Below are positions 21,260-31,030 of a stretch of DNA of 64,000 bases, piece after piece. Origin of the DNA: Gracilaria domingensis. Taxonomy: Eukaryota; Rhodophyta; Florideophyceae; Gracilariales; Gracilariaceae. The translations under genes and the position numbers were made by a program. The notes below the pieces were generated by a model, which worked only from the letters and a program-made list of their open reading frames with translations, was not told the DNA's origin and did no database searches. Numbering within the stretch: position 1 is the stretch's first letter; each line of letters opens with the position of its first letter. Where the stretch lies: the NCBI GenBank assembly GCA_022539475.1, contig VCMS01000016.1, forward strand, positions 248,001-312,000, written 5' to 3'.

Positions 21260-23533
21260 ATGGGCTTGTTGAGTGAAGGTACCCCCCTCTCGTGGCCTGC
21301 CTCAGCCCCGTACCGCAACCGCGTGCGCCAGGATGGCGTGCAGCAGTTTCTTTCCGTGTACAACGCAGCCAAGCACTTCAAGCAGCATGAGCTCAAGTGG
21401 GGCGATGAGGTTGAGTACCTTCTGATCCGCCTCGACACTACCAATCGACGAGCCACTCTCTCGCTGCGTGCGCCCGTATTGCTGCCTCTGTTGCAGAAGG
21501 AGGAGCAAGAAAGGCCCAACGCTGTTCCCGTCTTGTGGAGACCAGAATACGCCCGATGGATGATTGAAGGTACGCCTGGCGTGCCGTATCGCTCGTATGC
21601 CGCCGACCTGGTCAATGTCGAGAGGAACATGGTTCTCAGGCGCTCGCAGATTGGCAAGTTGTTACAGCCGGGGGAGACTGTTCTCAGTCTTACCACTTTT
21701 CCGAGGGCTGGCTGCGGTTTGTTCACAACCCCCCCTGCACTGCCGTTCGGACCCGTCGCCAAGTCGTTTTTCACATCTGACGATGTCATAAGCCCACATC
21801 CCCGCTTCCCAACTCTTACTCGAAACATTCGACTTCGCCGTGGAAGAAAGATTTCTATCGAAGTACCTTTATTCATCGATGAGAACACCCCGCAGAAAAT
21901 GCCCCTCATTCCGGACGACCCTGAGCACCGCGCTTTGCTTCAGGAGGCGAGGGAACGCGTTTCGAAGCGTGATACGATTGAGCGTCGAACCTTGCTTCAG
22001 CATTTGAAGCAACGTGTCTTAAAACAGGAGAATGCCGATATTCGGTTGTTGGATGTGGCCTTGGATACCTTTGTCAAAGACAAGATTATCATGGATTCCG
22101 CCGCATTTGGCATGGGGTCTAGTTGTTTGCAGGTCACTATTCAGGGGCGAGATTTGAGTGAGACGCGCGTTTTGTACGATCAGTTGGCCGTTATGGCCCC
22201 TATTATGCTCGCACTCACCGCTGCTACACCTGCATTGCGTGGTTTGCTTGCGAATACTGACGTGCGTTGGGACGTCATCTCTGCCGCCATGGATGACAGG
22301 ACTTTTGAGGAGGAACATTCTGGATCCGTTCCGAAGTCCAGGTACAGTTCAATTGATTGTTACCTTTCGGACCGCGCCAAAGATCGACCGGAGAGTTATA
22401 ATGACATCCCAATTCCGATTAACCAAGACGCCTATCAGAAACTTCGCGAGGGAGGTGTGGACCATCTGTTGGCGCAACATGTGGCTCATTTGTTCATTCG
22501 TGATCCGCTGGTTATTTACGAAGAGAAGGTTGAACAGGACAATGCAACATCCACAGATCACTTTGAAAATATCCAGAGTACTAACTGGAATACAGTGCGC
22601 TTCAAACCGCCTCCACCTGGTACGGATATTGGATGGAGAACCGAGTTCCGTTCCATGGAGGTTGGACTTACCGACTTCGAGAATGCTGCCTTCTCGGTGT
22701 TCATCGTATTGCTTTCTAGGGTGATTTTGGCGTTCAATCTTAACTTCTATATTCCGATGTCGAAGGTAGATGAGAATATGGAGACGGCCCATTTGCGCGA
22801 TGCGGTCAAGACTCAGGCGTTTTACTTCCGTAAGAATATCTTCAAGTCTTCTAATGGCTCGGGCTTTCTGTGCGATTGTGGACATGTGCATAATGCCTCA
22901 TTGGTGGGAAGCCATTCTGGGGGGTATGATATCGAACATTTCTGCGGCGCAACGGATGAGAACGGGGGCTCGGAATCTGATTGTGACCCATTTGACTTGC
23001 TTACGTTGGATGAGATCTTCAACGGCAAACCACTGTGTCGAAATGGGCGTGCCGAAGGTACTGAGTTCGCTGGACTAATTCCATTGATCAGGGGTTATTT
23101 GGATGCTTTGAAGATTGACGGGATGACTAGGGCTCGGTTGTACCTGTATTTGGACTTCATCGCCGATCGAGCCTCCGGTGCTCTTTGCACCAATGCATCG
23201 TTTATCCGCAAGTTTATCCGACAACATCCGGCGTATAGAGGCGATTCGGTGGTTTCGCAGGAGATTAATTATGATCTGATGTTGACGTTGAAGGGAATTA
23301 GCAATGGGGAAATTGCTGCACCGGAACTTCTTGGCGATTACCAGGCCAAATGTATTTTTGAGGATGTTCAGACTGCGGAAACTATGATGGCTCTGATGCA
23401 GCGGAAGCTTGAGGGACCGGAGGCGGCTATGTTGCATGGGGCTTCCATGCCGCATTCAGCGCTTGAAGAAACATTGAAGATGATAGCGAGAGAAGCAGTA
23501 TTGCAGAGAGAGTACACCAGATGTAGATGTTGA
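21260..23533 (+). CDS. GCLC: Glutamate-cysteine ligase, catalytic subunit
   Basis: Makes gamma-glutamylcysteine from glutamate, cysteine and ATP, the limiting step of glutathione synthesis. The frame is open from 21200, but the ATG at 21260 begins MGLLSEGTPLSW, matching the usual start of animal and fungal enzymes (MGLLSQGSPLSW). 757 residues, longer than the roughly 640 of human GCLC. Family signatures: LKWGDEVEYLL near residue 45, ARWMIEGTPGVPY near 100, FGMGSSCLQVT near 285, and GWRTEFRSMEVGLTDFENAAF near 460. Land plants use a different, bacterial-like enzyme, so this is the opisthokont-type family (established knowledge). No transit peptide is obvious, so cytosolic location is inferred. 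It is convergent with PET117, with a gap of 91 bp. Confidence 0.96.
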   Translation: MGLLSEGTPLSWPASAPYRNRVRQDGVQQFLSVYNAAKHFKQHELKWGDEVEYLLIRLDTTNRRATLSLRAPVLLPLLQKEEQERPNAVPVLWRPEYARWMIEGTPGVPYRSYAADLVNVERNMVLRRSQIGKLLQPGETVLSLTTFPRAGCGLFTTPPALPFGPVAKSFFTSDDVISPHPRFPTLTRNIRLRRGRKISIEVPLFIDENTPQKMPLIPDDPEHRALLQEARERVSKRDTIERRTLLQHLKQRVLKQENADIRLLDVALDTFVKDKIIMDSAAFGMGSSCLQVTIQGRDLSETRVLYDQLAVMAPIMLALTAATPALRGLLANTDVRWDVISAAMDDRTFEEEHSGSVPKSRYSSIDCYLSDRAKDRPESYNDIPIPINQDAYQKLREGGVDHLLAQHVAHLFIRDPLVIYEEKVEQDNATSTDHFENIQSTNWNTVRFKPPPPGTDIGWRTEFRSMEVGLTDFENAAFSVFIVLLSRVILAFNLNFYIPMSKVDENMETAHLRDAVKTQAFYFRKNIFKSSNGSGFLCDCGHVHNASLVGSHSGGYDIEHFCGATDENGGSESDCDPFDLLTLDEIFNGKPLCRNGRAEGTEFAGLIPLIRGYLDALKIDGMTRARLYLYLDFIADRASGALCTNASFIRKFIRQHPAYRGDSVVSQEINYDLMLTLKGISNGEIAAPELLGDYQAKCIFEDVQTAETMMALMQRKLEGPEAAMLHGASMPHSALEETLKMIAREAVLQREYTRCRC

Positions 23534-23624
23534 TGTCTCTTTTTTTGTGTATAGATTTGTGTTAAAAAGTTTGTTTAAAGCTTGTTTGCACTTTGTATAT
23601 AAAGAGAGCTTGAGGCGCTGCTTC

Positions 23625-23831
23625 TCAAGATTGACGGCTTTGATTATGCTGTTGCGAGGGGGCTTCGTTTTGAAGGGCTTGATGTCGAATTCGCTCTCGT
23701 TCGGCGTCTTGGAGCACTCCGGCTTGCATTCTCTTCAACTCCCTCTTCTGGTCCCAATGCACAAAAGCGATTACTGCTGCGGTGGAGATACAGGTTGCAG
23801 CGAGGGCGAGTACGGCTCGAGACGGCGCCAT
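23625..23831 (-). CDS. PET117: PET117-like cytochrome c oxidase assembly factor
   Basis: A 68-residue protein from the ATG at 23831. The frame extends upstream to 24113, but that part overlaps the NDUFS3 leader and lacks family character. Features are those of PET117: a single N-terminal hydrophobic helix (VLALAATCISTAAVIAFVHW) followed directly by a charged helix, KRELKRMQAGVLQDAERER, close to the H-QKxxRxxLHxGVxRDxER pattern of yeast and human PET117. The family is anchored in the mitochondrial inner membrane and helps cytochrome c oxidase assembly, linked to heme a synthase (established knowledge). It shares a 226-bp divergent promoter region with the complex I subunit NDUFS3, so co-regulation of two respiratory genes is plausible. 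Confidence 0.82.
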   Translation of the reverse strand: MAPSRAVLALAATCISTAAVIAFVHWDQKRELKRMQAGVLQDAERERIRHQALQNEAPSQQHNQSRQS

Positions 23832-24057
23832 GTGAGAGCGAAGTCGAACTGATCGCGTAGGAGACGCGATGGCATTGGGACTCCCACAGTGGGAGATGCA
23901 TGTGATGCCCGGCACAGATTGTGGGATCGTTGCTATTTTGGAGAAATTGACCTGCCCCTGCCTCATCTGCGATCCCTGACATGCGTTGCGCATCGCAACG
24001 CATTGCCATCGTCTCTCAGCTCCCGTTTCTTCTCCATCACCCGATCCCTCCTCCACC

Positions 24058-24807
24058 ATGTTCTCTCTGCGCCGCGCGGCGTCCACTTTCTTCCATCCCA
24101 CGTCACGTGCCACTCATCGTCTGTTCTGCACGGCCAAGGACAACGCCACCGTCACCAATGCGCAGCTAGAACAGCAAAAGGCTTTTCTTGCCTCAGTTGT
24201 GGAGACGCTTCCGAACTCTGTGACTGCCGCCCGAATCCAAGGTGGAAACGCCCCGGGCGGGGGTGAAATGGTGTTGGAGGTTCCCCATAACGTGACTACT
24301 CGCGTATTACGATTTCTTAAGCTGCACTCGTCCTCGCAATTCAAGTCCTTTGTTCAATGCACTGCCGTTGACTATCCGGAGAAAAAGGATCGCTTTAGAG
24401 TTGTTTATAGTCTGTTGTCTACGCGATTTAACGCGCGGATTCGAGTTCAGACTTATGTGGATGAGGTTACACCAGTCGAGTCGGCCACCACCGTCTTCAA
24501 GGGAGCCGATTGGTTCGAACGTGAGGTGTGGGATATGTATGGAGTGTTCTTCCATAGCCATCCGGATCTGCGAAGAATTCTTACGGATTATGGATTTGAA
24601 GGTCATCCACAGCGTAAGGATTTTCCACTCTCTGGCTATGTTGAGGTGCGCTATGATGACGCTGAGAAGCGAGTCGTTCAGGAGCCAGTTGAAATTGCTC
24701 AAGAGTATCGAAGCTTTGATTACTCCACACCTTGGGAAGTATTTCCGGAGGGCACTCGTCCGAAGGATGCTCTGCAATTGGAACAAGCTGACAAGAAACC
24801 GGAGTAA
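24058..24807 (+). CDS. NDUFS3: NADH dehydrogenase (complex I) 30-kDa subunit
   Basis: 249 residues from the ATG at 24058. The first 20 or so residues ([14 protein letters not shown]) are a basic, hydroxylated mitochondrial presequence. The body is the NuoC/Nad9 family: [20 protein letters not shown] near 97, [11 protein letters not shown], and the diagnostic block [19 protein letters not shown] near 150 followed by [21 protein letters not shown] and GYVEVRYDD. It forms part of the hydrophilic arm of complex I in the mitochondrial matrix. In land plants nad9 is mitochondrial-encoded; a nuclear copy with a presequence fits lineages that moved the gene, such as red algae. Convergent with the SMP-C2 gene, gap 141 bp. 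Confidence 0.97.
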   Translation: MFSLRRAASTFFHPTSRATHRLFCTAKDNATVTNAQLEQQKAFLASVVETLPNSVTAARIQGGNAPGGGEMVLEVPHNVTTRVLRFLKLHSSSQFKSFVQCTAVDYPEKKDRFRVVYSLLSTRFNARIRVQTYVDEVTPVESATTVFKGADWFEREVWDMYGVFFHSHPDLRRILTDYGFEGHPQRKDFPLSGYVEVRYDDAEKRVVQEPVEIAQEYRSFDYSTPWEVFPEGTRPKDALQLEQADKKPE

Positions 24808-24948
24808 TCGCACGTTTGTATTTCGTTCACAATGCTCAGCGTTGTATCATGTGAAATATACATTTTTAAAGTTACCTTCTCTCTACAAGCACGACTTGAT
24901 GCTCGATTCTATATGGAGCCGGCCGTCCAGTTTTGTTAGCGTCATTGC

Positions 24949-26496
24949 TCAGTTTCGATCAATTTCGGGTAGTGCGTCTAAAACTAAACCTCGTACAATA
25001 ACCTTCGCGCGCACCGTTGCAGTGGTGTTGAGCTTGAAGTATCCTTGCTTGGACTTTGACGTGCTTCTTGCTATCTCGGCCACGTTGATGTCAATGCTTC
25101 CAATCTCCTTTCCGCAGTCGAGTACCACCAACTTGACGAGCGCCTTTGATATATTCTCGCAGAGCGCATCGCAGCTGAAGTTCCAGACCGGGTTGATTGG
25201 ATCAAATCCAGGGATTGGAACTTGTGGTCTTCTAATAGGATTAGTTTCCTTTTTGAATGACCCCATATACACGCAACATGAAACTGCTTTCGAGTTAGAT
25301 GGCAAGCTACTTGCGCGGTCTACCAACACCGTGACAACACATCGTCCAGTCACTGGTCCTTCATGTCTGGAGAAAGAATAGAAGTTGGATAACAGCAGAA
25401 TCTCGGCGTTTCCTGCGACATTCATTTTTACGTTTTCTCGAAGCCTTATCCACTTGCTTTCCAATTGCAACAGTTCCTTGGCTGCGATTGTTGTTTGACC
25501 AAGAAGATCGTCCGTCGAAACCACATCCCTATCCCAGCATTTCAACCGGAAAGGCTGTGACATAGCTGAGATTATGAACGCCTTGCCAGCGTTCCATTCT
25601 GGATTCACAGTGTTCCATTTCACCTCCGTTGCCATCTCCTCCAACCCAAAAGTTGCTCTACAGAATATATCCGGGATAGATTTCATCAACCCTATTCGTT
25701 TCTTCGAAGCAAATCCACGGCCTCGTTTTATGGTCACAAGCATGACACCCAAAGGCGGGAATGAGGTATCGAAAAAGTCCACAGCATCCGATAACTTATA
25801 CATGATTCGATTCGGAAGCACAACCATCGACGCCGTGACATTTTTCATAACCTTGTTGACCACCTTTTCCAGCGGACCGAATTCGGTTATGTTAGCAATT
25901 CCCGTAAAGTCCATTTCAATTATCGGGTGATCTATCATAGCACCATGGACGGCTCCCACTAAAGGAATAGTTTTAATAAGTGGCCTTAGAAGAACAGAAA
26001 GTCTACCAGACCAACGCAACTCCTTGATTCCAAATGATGCTGAAAGGGGCGCGCATTTCATCTTTATGTTCGGTGTGCCTCTAAAATGAACGTCAAGATC
26101 CAGTGCGATAGAATCCTTGAATCGACGATGAACTGTCACTTTGTCAACTCGAAGAGGATCTTTTCCAAGGTCAGCGCTGACGAAACGGAAGTTTGAAAAC
26201 GGCTTTGGTAAGTGGTTGTTGATGACGGGTTGAATAGTCCATTCCAATTGATCCTCAACAATTTTGCCGATATGTGGCCAACATATTCTGGTGATTTCAT
26301 TGCACCAATCCAAGCTCTCAACAACTCCGGCGATTTGGTCTCTCGGAGATAAGGTGGTGGTGGCTGGCACCTCGATGGAGGGCAGTTTTTTCATGACGCT
26401 TCTCGGAGGTTGTGGCGGCCGTGGTAGGTTTGTCTCCTTGTACAGATAACGATAACATAAATATATCACTGCACCTAAAACGATTAGCCAAAACAT
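24949..26496 (-). CDS. SMP and C2 domain membrane-contact tether (synaptotagmin-like)
   Basis: 515 residues. Residues 2-18 form one hydrophobic helix (FWLIVLGAVIYLCYRYL). About 50-245 is an SMP lipid-transfer domain (ESLDWCNEITRICWPHIGK; FRGTPNIKMKC; LRPLIKTIPLVGAVHGAMI; NKVMKNVTASMVVLPNR). Two C2 domains follow, about 258-375 (GVMLVTIKRGRGF, TVNPEWN, DDLLGQTTI) and 385-500 (GRCVVTVLVDRASSLP, NPVWNFSCD). The order TM-SMP-C2-C2 is that of plant synaptotagmins, E-Syts and tricalbins, which bridge ER and plasma membrane. Calcium-binding aspartates are only partly evident (DRDVVSTDD in the first C2), so calcium dependence is uncertain; the second C2 looks calcium-independent. Confidence 0.92.
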   Translation of the reverse strand: MFWLIVLGAVIYLCYRYLYKETNLPRPPQPPRSVMKKLPSIEVPATTTLSPRDQIAGVVESLDWCNEITRICWPHIGKIVEDQLEWTIQPVINNHLPKPFSNFRFVSADLGKDPLRVDKVTVHRRFKDSIALDLDVHFRGTPNIKMKCAPLSASFGIKELRWSGRLSVLLRPLIKTIPLVGAVHGAMIDHPIIEMDFTGIANITEFGPLEKVVNKVMKNVTASMVVLPNRIMYKLSDAVDFFDTSFPPLGVMLVTIKRGRGFASKKRIGLMKSIPDIFCRATFGLEEMATEVKWNTVNPEWNAGKAFIISAMSQPFRLKCWDRDVVSTDDLLGQTTIAAKELLQLESKWIRLRENVKMNVAGNAEILLLSNFYSFSRHEGPVTGRCVVTVLVDRASSLPSNSKAVSCCVYMGSFKKETNPIRRPQVPIPGFDPINPVWNFSCDALCENISKALVKLVVLDCGKEIGSIDINVAEIARSTSKSKQGYFKLNTTATVRAKVIVRGLVLDALPEIDRN

Positions 26497-27623
26497 GTAT
26501 CAAATCGAAAGGCAATGAATGAAAAGAGCTTGGCCGCTGCAAGCGATTGGCCTGTGACGCAGACAAATGGGACGAGAGGACAGAAAGGATCGACGAGGGC
26601 TCACCGGGGAACTGTGGACGAGGGTAACAATGTATCTAGCAAAGCAATACTGGTGCCTGGCACGGATATTCGAGACTCAAGCTGAGTTTGTACTCTGCAT
26701 GCGAAAAAGTGAAGAGACGACGTAGATACTTCTTGCGAAACAAGTGACTATGTGTGAAAAATTCCAGTGCCTACCGATGAACTCGTGGCTTGTTCGACGA
26801 ACAGTGGTTGCGCGTGACTGGGACCGCCGGGCCCTCGAAGCTGTGGCACTCTTCGAACATGAAATTCGCTCTATCTCGTCATGAGAGGTGTCTACGCTGC
26901 TGTGCAAATGACGCCACATTTCATCACGAGTTATGCTGCTGGCCAGCGGTTGGGACGAACGAAGATTTTACTGCGAAGTATCGCTCTGGAGCAACTCTTT
27001 GACTCCAGAGTTGCTGTGGAGGCAGCTGCAGCCAAGAGACGCTATGGATCGAACAACAGCAGCAGAAAGGCGTGTGTAACTGTCACCCTCGAGTTATGTA
27101 AGCCGGGCCCGGCGAACTGAGCACACGACTGACACGTACGCGTACGCGTACACATACATACAGTATTTGTAAGACACGTATGGACTTGCCAAGTTGCAGT
27201 CTCAATTCCCGACACGTCACACTGACACCGGTTGGGAGACATTTGTCCTTGGGACAAATATCAGAACAACTCCAACACCTGATTTTCCATGGATAGCCTT
27301 CTAGCTTTGGTAATGCACATAGCATCTACAGGAGAGCCGCCACGGTTCTGTTCACAACGGCTTTTGGAACGTCCCTTTGTTCACCATTCGTCTTCCCTGT
27401 TCCGCACCGCCTCAAGTTGGTGACCTTCCGCGAACGAAACGCGCTTCTATGATACTTTTTTCCAACCGCACAACACAAGACGTCGCTTAGCATACAACCC
27501 GTACCTGATCTGCGAAAGAGCCCGGCGACATTCTACAGTGCGAGGCTTCCTCATCTCCCTGTAATCTCGAAGGAACAATAACTTTCCCGCTGAAAACAAG
27601 TGCACCCTTCTATCACAACGAAT
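26497..27623. promoter_or_regulatory. Divergent gap between SMP-C2 and CDK genes
   Basis: About 1.1 kb with no supported gene. It contains an alternating ACGCGT/GTAC stretch near 27130-27160 and a small hairpin at 27241-27259 (ATTTGTCC, 3-base loop, GGACAAAT). It presumably holds both promoters. Confidence 0.45.
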
Positions 27624-28697
27624 ATGAAGGGAGAGGACAAGCCAGAAGATGATGGTTGGGATCAGCCCATAAACCGTGCTCCGTCTCGAAAACGTTGGCG
27701 TTGGTCCCGTGATGTCACTGACTTTGAGGAAATTGAGCAAATCGGAGAAGGAACATACGGCCAAGTGTGGATGGGGCGGGACAAGCATTCTGGCGAGATT
27801 GTCGCCCTCAAGAAGGTGCGAATGGATCAAGAGAAGGAAGGGTTCCCAGTCACTGCCATTAGAGAGTTGAAAATGTTGCGGTCCTTACGTCATGAAAATA
27901 TCGTCAACCTCAAGGAGATTGTCACGGGTCAAAACCAGAACCGGAACAAGGTGCAGCGGAACAAGCATGAGATTTACATGGTGTTTGAATATGTAGACCA
28001 CGATCTTACAGGTTTGATGGATACGCCTACCATTCACTTTACAGAGGCTCAGGTCAAGACGTATTCTAAGCAACTACTGTCGGGACTGTGGTATTGCCAC
28101 GAACGCGAGGTTCTTCATCGTGACATAAAGGGTTCGAACTTGCTCATTGACAACAAAGGAAACCTCAAGATTGCCGATTTTGGGCTAGCTCGTACATTTA
28201 ACGACCAACTGAAGCGTTATACAAACCGTGTAATTACCCTATGGTACCGATCCCCTGAACTCTTATTGGGCGCAGAGGAGTATGGTCCAGAAGTTGACAT
28301 ATGGTCCGTTGGATGTCTCATCGTGGAGCTACTCACAAAGAAACCGCTGTTTCCAGGAAAAGATGAACCTGAACAGTTAGACCTGATCTTTAGCGTACTT
28401 GGTACTCCGACGGAAAACACCTGGCCGGGTTGGCAGCAACTCAGCTTAGCACACACTGTCAAACTGGAGCAGTATGTACCCCGATTACGTCAGAGGCTAA
28501 GGCATCTCACTCCAGCTGCTCTGAACCTCATCGAGTGGTTGTTGAAACTAGATCCCAAGCGACGACCGACAGCGCTGGAAGCTCTCGATCATGAATGGTT
28601 TTGGTCAAAGCCGTACCCCACGCCTAGAGAAGAACTTCCAAAGTACCGTTCGACTCACGAGTTTCAGGCTAAGCAGAGAAGAAAGGAGGCGCGGTGA
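27624..28697 (+). CDS. Cyclin-dependent kinase, CDK9/CDK12 (CDKC) type
   Basis: 357 residues from the ATG at 27624. Complete kinase domain at about 34-335: glycine loop IGEGTYGQV (40-48), catalytic Lys 63 in VALKKVR, cyclin-contact helix PVTAIRE (75-81), HRDIKGSNLL (155-164), DFGLA (175-179), activation-loop Thr 190 in KRYTNRVITLWYRSPE, and WSVGCL. The helix motif and the NRVITLWYR segment place it with kinases that phosphorylate the RNA polymerase II C-terminal domain (metazoan CDK9 PITALRE, CDK12/13 PITAIRE, plant CDKC PITAIRE). PVTAIRE is a conservative variant. It has almost no N- or C-terminal extension, unlike CDK12. It would need a cyclin K/T-type partner, not seen here. Its 3' end is 36 bp from that of the next gene. 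Confidence 0.95.
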   Translation: MKGEDKPEDDGWDQPINRAPSRKRWRWSRDVTDFEEIEQIGEGTYGQVWMGRDKHSGEIVALKKVRMDQEKEGFPVTAIRELKMLRSLRHENIVNLKEIVTGQNQNRNKVQRNKHEIYMVFEYVDHDLTGLMDTPTIHFTEAQVKTYSKQLLSGLWYCHEREVLHRDIKGSNLLIDNKGNLKIADFGLARTFNDQLKRYTNRVITLWYRSPELLLGAEEYGPEVDIWSVGCLIVELLTKKPLFPGKDEPEQLDLIFSVLGTPTENTWPGWQQLSLAHTVKLEQYVPRLRQRLRHLTPAALNLIEWLLKLDPKRRPTALEALDHEWFWSKPYPTPREELPKYRSTHEFQAKQRRKEAR

Positions 28698-28733
28698 TGT
28701 ATGAGCGCGTCGCTGAAAACCAAGCTGAAGAGT

Positions 28734-29905
28734 CTAATCATGCAAGGCACCGAATATGTCATCCAGATCTTCTGAGTCTGAACTGTCAGCATTAGGGGTT
28801 GATTGGATATGTGTCGTGGACATTTCTTTTTTGTTCACCGGCTCGTCGTGGTGAATGTTCAAGTTTCCAGTTGCATTTCCGGCATCGTGTTTATGAGAAG
28901 AATCTGCGTCAGAAATGGCTTTCTGAACAGGAAGGGAAGAATTCAAAGAATCGGAAACTAGTACCAGAGCTTCATGACGAGCTCTATTTGTGTCTTTTTC
29001 GGTTGCATCGTTTTTGCTTTTGTCTGTTCGGATAGAGCTTGGGCGTGGTATGGATACAGCTGCTCTGGCCGTGAACGTCATAGGCCTGGGAGCTGTAGGG
29101 TCGTGGGATGATATTCTCTGGTAGAGAGACGTACTGGCTGTGTCTCGGGGGTTTGAGTGGTGGCGGATAACTTGGCGCGCTTGTATGGATTTGGTATGGG
29201 GAAAATTTCGGGCTTGGTGAATGGTTGAGGCTTGTTGCTGGTGAGATGTATCTGCTCTTGCTCAATGGCGAGAGCTGCGGGGCGGGTTTGTTCAGCATTG
29301 GCACCACGTGATACTGGAATCTCGGTTCCGAGATCCTCTTTGTTTCGATCGGGGCTAGAAATGGAGTTGGGTACATCTTGTCTTTTTGCGTTGTGAACAA
29401 AAAGCAATAATTCAAGTTCGAGTAACGCTCCCTGCAGTTGTTTGAAAATGTTGTTTTCCAATACATGTAATCTACTCAACACAGAAAGCACTGTAACGGC
29501 GAACGGTAAGAAGTGAGAACGAGACACAAGCTCAGTGGTGACGGTTTCGGCGGCCGAGGGGATTACGGTGCATGCGAGGTGACTGTAAAGGTGCTGAAGT
29601 GACTTGAGATCCGCATGCGTAACACTTGACAGAGCCATGGGAGCAGAAGCGGGAGAAATTGGTGTTGTTGTTGTGGCGGTTGTTTTTTTGAATCTGACCG
29701 CACTCCGAATTGAACGCCACGCAACATGTTGTTGGATGTTTCGAAGCAGGCGTCGCACTTGTTCCAACTTTCTGAAATAAAAACCGTGGCGATGTTGATT
29801 GCGGTTTCGATACATCAATCGATTAAATGTTGTATGTTCCACGTTTCTGACCGGGTGAGATTCTACGACAACGAGCTGTTCGAGTCTGTTGCGCAATTGC
29901 TCCAT
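28734..29905 (-). CDS. RMP1/NEPRO-like nucleolar protein, in two overlapping frames
   Basis: The first frame (29905-29078, 275 codons) starts MEQLRNRLEQLVV and contains RLMYRNRNQHRHGFYFRKLEQ near residue 30-50. That resembles the [HY]RxKNQHRxxxxxRxL signature of RMP1, a subunit of RNase MRP, and of the related NEPRO nucleolar protein. Helices follow to about residue 190, then a Pro/Ser/Thr tail. The second frame (29081-28734, 115 codons) overlaps the first stop by four bases (ATGA) and ends SDSEDLDDIFGAL, an acidic end common in nucleolar proteins, so I think both belong to one gene with a one-base slip or an unseen intron. The family helps rRNA processing in the nucleolus. Assignment rests on one motif. 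Confidence 0.6.
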
Positions 29906-30926
29906 GGGTGGGTTGGCGTTTGAGACAGTGGTGAATCATACGTGCTGAGCAAAGTGGCACATAGATAAATAATGTGATTATGGGACGGAAAGTATAATGG
30001 GGCGTTTCCGAAACGTGAGACAGTGGCCGTGAGCTGTGCGGCGGCAGTGAGTGTCAATTGCTCAATTATTGACATGATTTGGGATGTTGATTGCGTCGGG
30101 TCCCAACGGTACAGCGAGAAGGGCGAGCTGGAGCTTGAATAATGGAAACGTTACTGTCGCTGGTGTGGTGCTCAGCGCTCAAGGTAGATAGCGTTTCCTT
30201 TGGGAACTCCAATCTTTTTAACTGTTGAACTTGCTGGGGAGCAACTTGGTTGCACACACCACAACAGACAGCCAATCAATAATGTTATGGGCAGACATTT
30301 TGACATTTGATGAGAGCGTCACGGGTGACGGAAGTAAATTATGCAAGGGATGTTTTGTTGTTATTATTATGAGGTACTTTTTGTCATGATAAGGGAAGTC
30401 AACTAAGCTTATGTACTGTGATGAGTTCTATATATTGTGAAAGAGCGATTAACTGTTGATGAGTATCGATATGCGCGCTTGTTTGTGGCTCCACAAAGCA
30501 GGATATCGGCCGGCTCGTCAAGTTGTTTGCTGAATTGAAGAAAATACGCATCTCGAGAGAAAGTTATGCTACAAGGGGTATGTTGTGCACAAGGGCCAAG
30601 AAGATGTGTGTGTGCCTGAGTGACAGACCAAAGCAGTCTTCAAACGAATAATTCAATTATGCGTGGTTTGTCATGTGATCGATATTCTTTTTATGATGGG
30701 GGCCCACACAAGTCGTGAAGCACAAGTTGTCAACAAACGTTTTGTCTAGTCCGAGACTTGAGGGTGTGCGTGTGTGTGTTTGTGTGTTTGTGTATAATGT
30801 CATATATGAAAGTACATGAGTTTTAATGGGCGGGGTGTCGGAAAGTGTGTGGTGCCAGTAGTACAGTAGCGGTTACGAGTACGGTGTATATTTGCGCGCA
30901 GAGTGACAGCGTGATTTTGGGAGAAA

Positions 30927-30945
30927 GGGGGGGGGGGGGGGGGGG
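30927..30945 (+). repeat. Poly-G tract, 19 bases
   Basis: Uninterrupted run of 19 G in intergenic DNA, a second example besides 6562-6583. Confidence 0.95.
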
Positions 30946-31009
30946 ACAGCCATATCGAGAAAAGAGTGTTTGTGTCATTGTGGGTTGGACATGATGATGC
31001 ATGATGACA

Positions 31010-31030
31010 CACGCACAAGACTTGTGCGTG
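31010..31030. repeat. Palindrome, 10-bp arms, one-base centre
   Basis: CACGCACAAG and CTTGTGCGTG are perfectly complementary around a single A. Same geometry as the sites at 17341, 38116 and 62451. Confidence 0.9.

Noticed and set aside
20902-21909. 335-codon minus-strand frame
   Set aside because: Antisense to the ligase gene and its promoter; no recognisable content.
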